DNA of 64,000 nucleotides from Hyalella azteca. Lineage: Eukaryota; Arthropoda; Malacostraca; Amphipoda; Hyalellidae. This document shows, one piece after another, positions 1-11,008 of the stretch. A model generated the notes under the pieces. That model saw only the letters and a program-made list of their open reading frames with translations, made no database searches and was not told the origin of the DNA. The position numbers and the translations under genes were made by a program. The stretch covers positions 620,001 through 684,000 of the forward strand of contig NW_025936295.1 of NCBI RefSeq assembly GCF_000764305.2. The letters run 5' to 3'. Numbering within the stretch: position 1 is the first letter of the stretch; each line of letters opens with the position of its first letter.

Positions 1-102
1 ACGGAGCTATTATATTCAATACGATGCTCTTATATTCAATACGGTGCTATTATATTCAATACGGTGCTTTTTTATTCCATACGATGCTTTAACATTCAAT
101 GC
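1..102. repeat. 20 bp minisatellite, cut by the window edge
   Basis: Five head-to-tail copies of a 20 bp unit close to ACGGTGCTATTATATTCAAT begin at 1, 21, 41, 61 and 81. Copies differ by one to four substitutions. The array starts at the first base of the window, so its true left end is not visible. Confidence 0.9.
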
Positions 103-500
103 AAACTGACATCTTCTGAAGCCCTGCTGTATAGGCTTTAGATTATTTTATTTTTTGCATGTTACCTAATAAAAATGTAACTGTGAATTCAATTCAAATT
201 AATCAACCAGGCAGTATGAGTTAACGGCAAACTCATTTACTTTTTACTGATCAAGTTTTGCTTGACAATTTGAGCACTACTTCGATTGAGTTGTCGCCTT
301 ACAATGTTCATCTTATACGGGATTAGCGATACACTGGAAATCGAAATATGCTGCAATAAGTCTACACCTCATTCACCAATAAATAATATAACAAATGAGA
401 GCATAGAATTTTTTAAAGTATTATGTCTTCTATCTTTGTTGCGACTGAAATGTAAGCTTCGAAATTCATACAGAGCTGGGACCAGATGTCGCAGTATCAA
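103..500. other. AT-rich stretch without a recognised gene
   Basis: No repeat or splice-flanked open segment stands out. A plus-strand frame open across 286-765 continues into the next feature, but it overlaps a better minus-strand frame and has no recognisable domain. Confidence 0.4.
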
Positions 501-908
501 TCAAGTAAGCAACTCTCGATCCTTCCTCCCATCCATCCAAACATTTCCAAGAACTTTCCAAAGCTCATCATTTCCGAGTGTGTCACGGGAAATATGGTTC
601 AAGGCGTCACCATCTCCACCAAAAACCGCCCTTACCACACAAATATTTAAAGTCGTGATTGGTTTGACAAGAAAACGCAGTCGAAGGCCTCCAGTGCCAT
701 TATCAGCCGTGTTAAAAATGACACCCTCGGGAGCATGGGCGGCATTTAGTCCTTGGCTTCCATAATACGTGCACGATACTCCTCCACCCAGAAGCACTTT
801 ATCATTAAACTCGGCAACGGAATTTATTTTCGTTCTTATCTTGGGAGTATGAAGGAGGAGGCGCGTATATATAGCACTGCGGTGCGTTCTCACCCTCCTC
901 AGATACAT
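501..908 (-). CDS. Unrecognised 135-codon open frame, possible coding relic
   Basis: The minus strand is open for 135 codons in a block richer in G and C than its surroundings. I do not recognise the family. The C-terminal half has a natural-looking composition, with Gly/Asp clusters such as VFGGDGDALN and an ending near WMDGRKDRELLT. A second minus-strand frame overlaps the N-terminal part (reading MNVSEEGENAPQCYIY and then stopping about 35 codons in), so a frameshifted pseudogene is possible. The plus strand is also open here, which weakens the case. There is no clear splice site, signal peptide or membrane segment. Function unknown. Confidence 0.2.
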   Translation of the reverse strand: MYLRRVRTHRSAIYTRLLLHTPKIRTKINSVAEFNDKVLLGGGVSCTYYGSQGLNAAHAPEGVIFNTADNGTGGLRLRFLVKPITTLNICVVRAVFGGDGDALNHISRDTLGNDELWKVLGNVWMDGRKDRELLT

Positions 909-1686
909 TCATCAATACAAGGAGCCCTAGAACTATACATAGACTTGCAGTCCCTCATGAATCTTTCGTCTGTGCCTGTCAAAACTAGCCGGATTTGAAC
1001 TAAAAGCTACATAATGGCTGTAACATTGACGTGGTATAATGCAATCATATGATCCCTATTCGTTGTTACAGAATTATTTGTCCTCGTGATAAATCGGTTA
1101 ATATCCGATTTTTATCTTCGTACTATTTTCAGCTATGCTTATCAGTAATTTCTTCTTGTAGTTCAATTATAAATACTTTTAAAAGCAGATCTTATAAACG
1201 ATTATTTCCCCAGAATAATGTTCTCCATTAAACAGTCCATCAACTCATTGATATTCAAATACTAAATAACAAATACGAATGTTAACCAATAGAGGGAAAT
1301 TTCATTATTGATACCATGGTAAGCCTATAGCAGGGTTGATTTGTTTTATATGAATTGAGGGCAAGAATTGCTATTTCAAAGTTAATTTATAATAAGTAAA
1401 TCGACACAAATGCACACTGTAATTATTTCTTTGACCGTTATAAACGTCGCTAGAAATGCAGCCATGCCATGCGACTTGATTTGCATGCAGTGTCCAAGTT
1501 TAAATTATACATCTGTATAGACTTCTTCTATATTTCTCTAGGCTATTCAATGTTCGTGAACAAATTTTAGAAAACCTTCTGAAATGCACACGGAAGTTTC
1601 ATAGAAGATTTTCATTAGTTTTAATTGTTTTGTAAAAAAATCAATCGAATAAAATTAATTTCATAATACTTTGATCGCATAATATT
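909..1686. other. AT-rich stretch, nothing recognised
   Basis: Read on both strands: only short frames, no tandem structure and no strong paired splice sites. Confidence 0.4.
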
Positions 1687-1938
1687 GGACGGTAATGCCC
1701 ACGCCAATACAGGACGGTATTGCCCTCGCCAATACAGGACGGTAATGCCCTCGCCAATACAGGACGGTAATGCCCTCGCCAATACAGGACGGTAATGCCC
1801 TCGCCAATACAGGACGGTAATACAGGTCGGTAATGCTCTCGCCAATACAGGACGGTAATGCCCTCGCCAATACAGGACGGTAATACAGGACGGTAATGCC
1901 CTCGCCAATACAGGATGGTAATGCCCTCGCCAATACAG
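1687..1938. repeat. 25 bp minisatellite, about 10 copies
   Basis: Units containing GGACGGTAATGCCCTCGCC start at 1687, 1712, 1737, 1762 and so on, with shortened units (GGACGGTAATACAGG) near 1812 and 1876. The long minus-strand frames across the array are translations of the repeat (motifs such as LYWRGHYRPVL) and are not evidence of a gene. Confidence 0.92.
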
Positions 1939-3015
1939 AAGTGAGGGCACTAAAGAAACTCGGTAATTATGCGCCGAGTTCATTAGGAGCGAAACATGAC
2001 GAGCGTGACGAGCGTGAGTGCTGACGCGTCTTCTAGCTCTCCATCTGCAGGAAATGATGCATGGGCTGCTGCCAATACCATTAAAACAAACACGAGGTGA
2101 ATGTAATGGAAATAATTCTGCTAGAGTTTTAAACAAATAGAATTCGGGCCGACCAATGCGAATGAAAGTGCATGTAAAACAGTACATAGATAATAAAGAG
2201 CGATGACCTAATAATACTGTATAGCATATGATAAAATTTTCTGTTATAAAATTAACAAAAAAAATAATGAAAAACCATACCTGAAGAAACGGAGATGAAG
2301 AGCAGGTGAAAAATAACGAAAATATCGAGAATAAAGAACATCCAGTGAATTGAAAGGAAACAGACACCTTTTTTGTAAATAATTATAATGGCAATAGATC
2401 GAAGAAATTAATATCGTTACCTTATAGTTCAAATAACAAAAAATAATCAATGATTAAACGAGTTCGTATTATACATCATACCGAATTTCAAGAGCTACTT
2501 GCAAGATGCTCAAATCTTAATTTGATGCTGTCAAGGAAATGGGTCATGTTTATTTTTTTAATTTTGCGCGAAAATGGAAAGTCCTCGAGTACAAAAAAAT
2601 ACATTTTCATTTCATGTCATCGCTGTTCGAACGCTTAAGAAATCCCGAACCTTTTGGCTTACAAAACGTGTTTGTCCGTCACAGATTCAGACCACGCATG
2701 CAACTAAATTATTTGCTTGCCGGGATTCACATTGAAAGCCTAAACCGAAACGGCCTCGGAAGAGCAGCGTGTCTGCGTCCGATAGCGGTAGCGTCACTTT
2801 GCTATTCCATTTCTTCCGCCAACTCAGTTTAGTTGGCAGGAATAAAATAATGCGTGAATTGAAGGCCTGACGATCGACAAAAGACGCACCCAAATGTGTT
2901 CGCATTCTCATCCATTGTGCTTTGACACGATTTTATGGTGGCGCTCTTGGTTGCATTGAAAATAAAAGGAGGAATCGGATTATTATCGATGGCCAATCAT
3001 TGGCCATTCACTTAC
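1939..3015. other. Unassigned sequence with one stem-loop
   Basis: No gene recognised. A stem-loop lies at 2814-2842: an 11 bp stem with arms TTCCGCCAACT and AGTTGGCAGGAA (one bulged A) around a 6 nt loop CAGTTT. Its role is unknown. Confidence 0.4.
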
Positions 3016-3100
3016 CACAAGTTTTCCGGCAGATTTGTGCATATGGATGGTGCATATCGAGAAGAACTTTGTGAACCTGTTGAGACTCAAATATATTCAT
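3016..3100 (-). CDS. Candidate exon ending at a strong donor
   Basis: On the minus strand an ATG at 3100-3098 opens 28 codons (motifs QQVHKVLLDMHHPYAQICRK) that run to 3016, directly followed by GTAAGTG, a strong 5' splice donor, leaving one base of a split codon. A CAG acceptor could also lie inside it, before VHKVLL, making it an internal exon. The codons look natural, but the segment is short, the family is unknown, and comparable segments arise by chance. Confidence 0.18.
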
Positions 3101-4682
3101 AAGTGCATATGCGCAGGAAAATTACTCTTTTCCAAGGAATATCTAGCATTATTTCTAATCTTGTATCACAGATAAAGCGGCACTTTAGCGTATCGCCGGT
3201 CACTGATACTTCCAAAACACTTACCAAGGATATCAAGCATACCAAGAAAACTTCATTAGTGTTAGGCACGTTTTCTCTCTCCCCGTATGACATTGCGTTG
3301 AAATTTACATTAAAGTTGAGATACCATTCGAGTAGTGTAACACAGTCACAGTATCGTTTATGTACGAAATGTCAGTCTAGAGCAAAGATTCAACAATATG
3401 AATCTAACACACATTTAATTGAGACATAAAAGTTTGCACGAGCTAATCTTTTCACAAGGGCATTTAAATTTGCTGATCAAGAAGCTTCATCTTGCAAAGT
3501 AAGAGTAACTAAGCATGGTATGATCGTGAAATACTATTTCTGTATTCTAGCTGTCTGTTTCTTACATAATTTTCTCATCAGCTATTCCAAATTATCAATT
3601 AAGAATATTGCGATCCCAGCAGACAGTGAACGCGATAATGAATGCAATCGAGATCAACCGAAAATTCGAAAGGCAAAGAATTAATGGCTAGCTTTTGCGC
3701 AGGCGGCTTGGCATAGGCAAGCCACGACAAGTAATCTGTTAATTTAGGCCCCATGGCGCACAAGAACAATATTAGGGTTAAAGAAAACAATCAGGCCTGA
3801 AGTTTTCCACGACGTATCATTTTTCATTTTGTCTCGGCGATGCCCCTGAGAGCTGCGAGAAAACGCGCTCCTGCGTTCACATCAACTCAGCAATGGATAC
3901 TTAATGCGTAGATAACACTTTGCACGGTATTACCGTGACAATACAGAGATTTTTGTGTTAATTTATCGACGCTTATGATCGCGACACTCATTTGCAATGC
4001 TCTGGCACTCCCAGTTCATTTTACTCTCTTCCAACGTCATGCGGCAGAAATTTTGCACATCAGGCAAAATTTTCGCGCCGGATTCCACGTGAATGCATGT
4101 ACGAGTTTCCACCGAGAAACAACGCACGGCTCAAACAAAATAGAAATTACCCCATAACTCTGAAAAATTACCCCAGTCAAATGCCTACCCTCATTTTAGG
4201 AGCAAAATAGCCAGGTATGAGCTTAGTTACTCAAGGGACTCCAGAGAACCAAACCCAATGCAAGCATTCTTGAAATAAACGAAGGCCGACGCTGGACGTA
4301 GACATACATGATATTTAAAATGAATGAAATTCTGATATTTCAGCCAAAAATCACACGTCGACGCATTTTGAGCCAACGTGCAACGTTCCTGAAATGTTTT
4401 AGATGGAAAGTGGCATCATCTGAATACAGGACGGATTGAATACAGGATTCAAATCTGAATGGATTTGATTTTAATGTACACATATTTCAGCAGCAGCAAT
4501 AAGATCCGGGTACGGTTGACCTCCTGAAGTAAAATATAACAATTATTTTTGAAGATTAACTTATTAAATAGAATCCACTTGTGTATTCTAAAGTCAATAA
4601 ATTTAATTCGTCATTAGAAATATATGCATCTCAACTGTAAATGTGACAACGTTTTACGAATTTGATTCCAAAGATTTTGGAA
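3101..4682. other. AT-rich stretch, nothing recognised
   Basis: Only short unsupported frames on either strand (for example 3103-3429 plus and 3087-3293 minus, which overlap). No tandem repeats seen. Confidence 0.4.
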
Positions 4683-4947
4683 GATCCATGTTCGATGGAT
4701 CCATGTTCGATGGATCCATGTTCGATAGATCCATGTTTCATAGGTCCATGTTCGATGGATCCATGTTCGATGGATCCATGTTTCATAGGTCCATGTTCGA
4801 TGGATCCATGTTTCATAGGTCCATGTTCGATTGATCCATGTTCGATAAATCTGTTTCATAGATCCACGTTCGGTAGATCTATGTTCTGTAGATCCATGTT
4901 CCATAGATCTATGTTTGATAGATCTATGTTTGATAGTTCCATTTACA
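4683..4947. repeat. 15 bp minisatellite, about 17 copies
   Basis: Unit GATCCATGTTCGATG with variants containing TTTCATAG. Two unit types (GGATCCATGTTCGAT and AGGTCCATGTTTCAT) alternate in places. Because 15 is a multiple of three, several frames on both strands stay open (repeats of MFDGS, CSMDP or IEHGS); these are shadows of the repeat. Confidence 0.93.
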
Positions 4948-4989
4948 TTAGTAATAGGAAAGTTACGATTTTTTTCTGTTAGTGATCAG

Positions 4990-5183
4990 CTGACGTTGAG
5001 TTCTTGAGTTCCCGGCAAACGGAGTCTCGGAGTCCGTCTCAGGAGCGGTTGTTTACGGCGGAGCGGAGGTTCCGTTAAATCCGATAGTGGGAGACAAATG
5101 AAGCGGGCTCTAGTTTTTGCGAAGCGCTAAGAAAAGAGAAAAGGAAGAAAATAATTGAAGAATAAGGTCGAGAAGGACAGAGG
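4990..5183 (+). promoter_or_regulatory. Candidate 5' UTR exon
   Basis: A block with many CpG and purine-rich stretches rises abruptly from AT-rich DNA and ends at GAGG followed by GTAAGG (donor at 5184-5185). It contains a short upstream ORF at 5098-5130 (MKRALVFAKR, then stop). This pattern resembles the first non-coding exon of an arthropod gene. No TATA box was seen. A terminal coding exon on the same strand lies at 43864-43958, but nothing visible links the two. Moderately speculative. Confidence 0.25.
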
Positions 5184-5595
5184 GTAAGGTCATCCGTCTT
5201 GGTATCTGTGAAGGAAGGGCTATTAGACGAACAAGAGGAACCTTTGTGGCCTCCTCACCGGACCGTCCGATAACTCCAACAAAACCCCAAAGACTTTCTG
5301 TGAACCAGAAAACGCTTCACTCCGAAACACATGGCTTCCCCGCGTGAATAAATCCTACTATAGATTTGTTGCCCATATTTTTAATAGTCACGTTTCAAGT
5401 TATTTGCAAATACAGTCCGGAAGACTGCATGTAAAATCATTTTCTCTCAACAATGTTGCTATAGAGTCAATTGCTCGGAAACGTAACTAATTTCACTTTC
5501 TAAAATAGTTTCCAGCTCTGAAATAGTAAATTAATTATCATTTCCGATGACATTAATCTGTTGTCAATAATTATAGCAAGACATCGCTTCTCTAG
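5184..5595. other. Region after candidate donor, no gene recognised
   Basis: G+C falls gradually from 5184 to about 5360, then typical AT-rich DNA follows. No ORF of note. Confidence 0.35.
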
Positions 5596-5806
5596 TTAAA
5601 ATATTTCATTTTCATTTACTGAAAACAAAATTTAATTCTTCTCTGCAAGCCTCTACGTTGAATCATGTACTTCATAATAATTCACTGAAATTTGTTGGCC
5701 ATTTAAAATATTTCATTTTCATTTATTGTAAACAAACCTTCTTGTTCTTTCCTGCAAACCTCTACGTTGAATTATGTACATCATAATAATTCACCGAAAT
5801 TTGTTA
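5596..5806. repeat. 107 bp tandem duplication
   Basis: Two copies, 5596-5702 and 5703-5806, share TTAAAATATTTCATTTTCAT and the CCTCTACGTTGAAT block, with roughly 10 percent divergence by eye. A local duplication without coding potential. Confidence 0.85.
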
Positions 5807-6723
5807 ATAGAAATAACACAGGCAAGTGATCTTTACTGAGCTGCAAGCAGTCCGCAGCCGAGATACAGAAACATGCTGGCTGATCTTCAGTCGAGATTAA
5901 TCGCTTCATCGCTAATTTATTTTCTATGGACTGCGAGTTTGTTTACAAGGAGATGCGCAGGTTCATCTATCTTCCCATCGAGAGGGAAAATAAGAAATTG
6001 TTGCAGAGTCAGAGCAGTTGGAAGAAGTCGTTTAATGGGAGAAAAAAAAATCTGAAGTTCTAGTCATTCAAATATACAGTTTATTGTATTGCATCTATGA
6101 TACTAGTGAATTACTTGGCGATTAATAAGGTTTAATAGTGAAGAAAGAAAATACACATTTGAAATAAAATGGGCACATACCGATGTTAAATAGCAAAGCC
6201 GAAATTCAAAGGGGAGAAAGATCCGGAATAGTTGCTAAGTTTTTCTTGGTTAACTGCATTAAACAAGCTGAGTGATACAAAAACTAGACTTTCACTTGTC
6301 AGTGTAAATAAATTAGCAATTTAAATAAATAAATTAACAATAAACCATCAAGGTCAGGCGTAAGAGATGGCGAGCCTTTGTTGATATACATGCCAGTGCC
6401 AATAAAACATAATTATTTTACATATCATATTTAGTCTCAAGATTTGTTGATTTTATTTAAACTCAACATGCCTGAAAATACCCAGCAAATAATTTATACC
6501 ATAACAATAAATTTTTTTAGCACTTCCTGCTAAAAATTCTCGGGATCAATCATTGGTCATCCGGTAAAGATTCGGTTTCAATTTTTGAGAAGATACATCA
6601 ACATATTTTTGTATTTTTGTGAAGAGGTCCGAGGAGTGTCCCATAGAAACAATCATGTATTATTTCCATTCAATAAACCTACGCCGGTCGGTCAGCCGAG
6701 TATTATTTCGGAATTTTCTTTGA
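5807..6723. other. AT-rich stretch, nothing recognised
   Basis: A 60-codon plus-strand frame at 5873-6055 (MLADLQSRLIASSLIYFLW...) has a hydrophobic start but no other support. Nothing else seen. Confidence 0.35.
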
Positions 6724-7063
6724 GGGTAAAGAAGCCTTATTTTGGAGGGTAAAGCGGTAAGGGTGAGGCAGCCTTACTTTGGAGGGTAAAGCGGTAAGGG
6801 TATAGCAGCCTTACCTACGGGGATAAAGCAGTGAGGGTAAAGCAGCTTACTTTGGAGGGTTAAGCGGTAAGGGTGAAGCAACCTTACCTAAAGGGTAAAG
6901 CAGTGAGGGTAAAGCAGCCTTACCTAAAGGATAAAGCAGTGAGGGTAAAGCAGTGAGAGTAAAGCAGTGAGGGTAAAGCAGCCTTACCTAAAGGGCAAAG
7001 CAGTGAGGGTAAAGCAGTGAAGGTAAAGCAACCTTACCTTAGAGGGCAAAGCGGCTGAGGTGG
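6724..7063. repeat. Compound minisatellite with 14 bp and longer units
   Basis: Built from GGGTAAAGCAGTGA (14 bp) interleaved with a longer block containing GCAGCCTTACCTAAAG. The order of short and long units is irregular, which suggests repeated unequal exchange. Confidence 0.88.
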
Positions 7064-7197
7064 CACATAACGTACCTGCAATTCTGCGGTGCGGACACTT
7101 CTCATTATTTAGGCGCCTAAAAAGTGGCTTAAAACACAACCTGCCGCCCTAATGCGCACCTTCTTCCCAAATACGCGCTCGAAATTTCCCTACTTAC

Positions 7198-7322
7198 TGC
7201 CGACGTGGTCTTCCATTTTCAAAGAATTTCGAAACGTTCGGGGTGCGGGACTGCGTTATTACGCTCTTGCCGATAACTTCATTCTCTTTATTATTTATAC
7301 AGGGAGGTTTAATTTTTGATAA
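7198..7322 (-). CDS. Candidate internal exon with both splice sites
   Basis: On the minus strand GAATTCTTTCAG (acceptor ending at 7323) is followed by 41 open codons plus two bases, then GTAAGTAGG (donor from 7197). Its second half is GC-richer and reads EVIGKSVITQSRTPNVSKFF, with a basic end NGRPRRQ. The entry phase is 0 and the exit phase 2. I do not recognise a family; it could be a genuine lineage-specific exon or a relic of a transposable element. It adjoins a compound minisatellite. Confidence 0.22.
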
Positions 7323-8323
7323 CTGAAAGAATTCAAGCAGAAAATTTCATTGTTAGAACTAAATTGTTTTCTTCAGTAGTCTAATAATTATTAATTTTTA
7401 GTTAAAAATCTTTCGTAATCCCGTAATTTTAGCACCCAGTCTCGGCGACAATGAAGATTATCACGAGTGAAACCTGTATTACGATTGAAAGTTTTAAAAC
7501 ATATTATTATCTTAAATATGAATAACATGAGACATCTTGCCGAGTTGCGAACATCGCATTTAGTACTTATAATAATCTACGATCATATTCTATTGCATTA
7601 TTGCACAGAGGAAAAATTTCTGATTTAACTGTGATAGTTTTTACTGGGTTTTCATCGTGCAAAAACAAATTAAACTTTTTGGTTAATATAATTTTAATCG
7701 AAATATTAGTTGATGTACTAGAAACAAGTTTTAATACGTTATTCATACGCATCAAATTTAAAAGTTTATAAATTGGTATCAATGTCATTATTTTAAGCAT
7801 AAGTATTAAGTGTAAATAGTAGATGCGTTAATATCATGAGCCAATAGATGTTTTGGTATCAAGTGTAAATAGTTCATTAATTATTAACAAATGGCATATT
7901 GGATGCTTAGGCATCAAGTGCCGACATTTGTGGATCATGGAAGTTATTTTAGTATCACAAAAAATAATTATCTCGATCTTTGTGGTCTAAAAATCGTTAC
8001 TAAAATAGGACAATTCCTCCACTTTGGGGAGAGAAGTGATCAATATTTCAGCAATGGCACTCAGCGATGAAAGTTATTATCCAAGAAGGCTCTACGGAAG
8101 CTGGGTTCTTTGCTTGCACCTGAGCACTCGCTATGTGCCTGGGGTGACTACAATAATATTAAAACTTAGCGCGCGTATTATCCATCTTCAGTGACATACA
8201 TATGTTCGGAGGCCTGTACTTGAGAGTAATTTTAATAATTTTCTTTTTGTTCTTCCATTATTTGTGATGTATCACTCGGATATCATTTTAGAATTGATAC
8301 AAAATTTTGCAATCAAACGACTT
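7323..8323. other. AT-rich stretch, nothing recognised
   Basis: Low-complexity AT-rich DNA with short frames only. Confidence 0.4.
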
Positions 8324-8376
8324 CAATAAAGAATAATTACAAAATAAAGAATAATTTCAAAATAAAGAATAATTTT
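8324..8376. repeat. 18 bp repeat, three copies
   Basis: AATAAAGAATAATT recurs at about 8325, 8343 and 8361 with an 18 bp period. Confidence 0.8.
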
Positions 8377-8773
8377 AAAATTGCTATAAAATATTTCCAG
8401 AAAAACGTTAGAACTTGTTCTATTCATTTTTCTAGGATATTATTTTAAGAATTTATTTATTTCAAGAGTTTTCATTTTATGAAAAATTTAAATTTATTAA
8501 TTTTTCGACAAGTCTTCTTAGGTGCGAGCATCATAATAATTGAACGTTTTTACCTTAACTACAGTATTCTTTCTCAAAATATTTTGGTCCTTTAATTTTC
8601 ATTGGTCATTCTTTATTCATAGATAACTAAGTTTATTTTAGTAAGTTACAGCAGTATTATTAATTTTATATTTTCAAAGAAATATCTCCTCATATTGAAT
8701 TTTTCTCCAACACCTAAAAGAGAAGTGTAAACTGTGCGCGTATCTCACCACAAGTCCCCACCCGATCACTCAC

Positions 8774-8871
8774 CGGACGACTACACCCGTGGGAACCCAT
8801 TGAACCCCGCGGGACTTGCCAGGTCCCCCACGGCCGGATTATTCCTGTACCCCCGCGAGTCACAGCTGCTA
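8774..8871 (-). other. GC-rich segment, possible exon
   Basis: A sharply GC-rich block lies next to the 52 bp array. On the minus strand it is open (reading TGIIRPWGTWQVPRGSMGS) and ends at CGTCCG followed by GTGAGT. An acceptor-like TTGTTCTAGCAG lies at its upstream edge. The protein is unrecognised, and the sharp compositional change may instead mark a transposon fragment. Confidence 0.2.
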
Positions 8872-9080
8872 GAACAACTCCATAGCCTTCACTAATATTG
8901 GGAGCCACTTCGCCGTGGTACAAGAACAACTCCATATTCTTCACTATTATTGGGAGCTACTTCGCTGCGGTACAAGAACAACTCCATATCCGTCACTATT
9001 ATTGGGAGCTACTTCGCTGCGGTACAAGAACAACTCCATATCCTTCACTATTATTGGGAGCCACTTCGCCACGGTACAAG
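8872..9080. repeat. 52 bp tandem repeat, four copies
   Basis: Copies start at 8872, 8924, 8976 and 9028, each containing GAACAACTCCATA and TTATTGGGAGC. On the minus strand each unit carries TTGTTCTTGTACC followed by [GA][CT]GGCG or GCAG, so several units resemble splice acceptors. Confidence 0.92.
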
Positions 9081-10179
9081 AAACCTCATGAATGAAGAGT
9101 CAACTTGCCAACTTCTTTTGCAGGTTACGAAAAAAAATGAAACTGTCTAGTTGTCAGTTGATGAAACATTAATGAAAAAGATGGAATCAAAAAGCAGGGA
9201 GAGACAATTGTGAGGAAATATTTCCGGAGCGAAATTGTCTCCTCGGTATTCACTAAAAATTGAAGAAAAAATGAAGCGATCTTAATTATGAATTCCTAAA
9301 TTAGAATAAATAAATTAAATGGATTAATGCGAATCAAATCTAATGCAAAAACGTTATCAGTTAGTGTAATTTTGGAGCGACATCGCTCATACGGAGTTAA
9401 TGGCACCGATGTTTGTTCAGGGCCGAATTATAAATGTACAGTAAGGCATTAACGTTATGAAACTCATTCCGTGTAGCCTAATGAGAGCAGCACTCTTACG
9501 TGGGCCTCACCTTACCCTCGTGTCTTAACTCGTCAAAATAGAATCCGATACAGACCTTTGTTTTGCTGAGGGCAAATAAGGGAAACAATGTCGGCCTGGT
9601 TACGAAAATATACGGTTAGTTTGAACCTGTAACGAACACTATCTTAACCTGATCTTAATTCTTGGTGCGCGCCTCGAGTTGAACTTTGAATAATTGGATT
9701 GCAGGCGAAGAGATCAGTTTCTCTGAGGCAGATTATGAAGGAGAAGCGAGAAATGGAGACGCTTCGCTGTCAATATTTTTCCTTCTGTCCAGGAGGTTAC
9801 CCTGAGACCAGAATAATTCAGCTGCCGCAGAAAACGGTCTAGGAAATTCGGGTAATTTTTAGTAAAGTAAATGGATGAAGTAATTGAATAAGCATTCAAA
9901 GAATGACGTCTCACGCATGAGGCTAGTGATATTAATTGAAAATTCGTGTAGGATATAAAGTGTTATTCAGCGGATTTTTAATTTACGCTTCTCGCATCGC
10001 CCTTGTAGGCGTTCGGAAATAGGTTGAATCTCGATTGATGAGTTTAAACGAAAAACTTGGGATAAAAAACACTATGACAAGCCAAAATTAAGGACTAAAC
10101 ACTCGATGAACTCTATTGCCCATGCAGGGACCGGACTGCGACATTCCTGCACTGATAAGGTATCTCACAGATGGAGAAT
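9081..10179. other. AT-rich stretch, nothing recognised
   Basis: A 66-codon minus-strand frame at 9714-9914 has no supporting splice signals or motif. No repeats seen. Confidence 0.35.
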
Positions 10180-11008
10180 TCTGCGGTGCAAAATAAAAGT
10201 AAACACTGCAGTGCAAGATAAAGAACACTGCTGTGCAACATAAAGAACACTGCGGAGCAAGATAAAGATCACTGCGGTGCTAGTTAAAGCACACTGCGGT
10301 GCTAGTTAAAGCACACTGCGGTGCTAGTTAAAGCACACTGCGGTGCTAGTTAAAGCACACTGCGGTGCAAGATAGAGAACATTGCGGTTCAAAATAAAAA
10401 ACATTGCGATCCAAGTTAAATAACACTGCGGTTCAAGATGAAAAACACAGCGGTGCAGGACAAAGAACACTACGGTTAAAGATAAAGAACACTACGGTTC
10501 AAGATAAAGAACACTACTGTTCAAGATGAAGAACACTACGGTTCAAGACAAAAAACACTGCGTTTTTCAAGACAAAAGATAAAGAACACTACGGTTAAAG
10601 ATAAAGAACACTACGGTTAAAGATAAAGAACACTACGGTTCAAGATAAAGAACACTACTGTTCAAGATAAAGAACACTAAGGTTCAAGATAAAGGATACT
10701 ACGGTTCGAGATAAAGAACACTACGGTTCAAGATAAAGAACACTACGGTTCAAGATAAAGAACACTAAGGTTCAAGATAAAGAACACTAAGGTTCAAGAT
10801 AAAGAACACTGCGGTTCAAGATAAAGAACACTACGGTTCAACATAAAGAACACTACGGTTCAAGATAAAAAACACTACTGTTCAAGATGAAGAACAATAC
10901 GGTTCAAGACAAAAAACACTGCGTTTTTCAAGACAAAAGATAAAGAACACTACGGTTCAAGATAAAGAACACTACGGTTCAAGATAAAGAACATTGCTGT
11001 GCAAGAAA
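10180..11008. repeat. 22 bp minisatellite, about 37 copies
   Basis: Unit CACTACGGTTCAAGATAAAG plus two A. Early copies (10265-10370) are a distinct subtype with GTGCTAGTTAAAGCA; later copies are homogeneous. An unusual block containing GCGTTTTTCAAGACAAAAG appears at 10560 and again at 10921, showing that a segment of about 361 bp was duplicated within the array. Confidence 0.95.

Noticed and set aside
860..905. TATATATA at 866 with TCAGA at 899 as a plus-strand core promoter
   Set aside because: Spacing is a few bases long, the following ORF is only 14 codons, and the minus strand is open across the same DNA.
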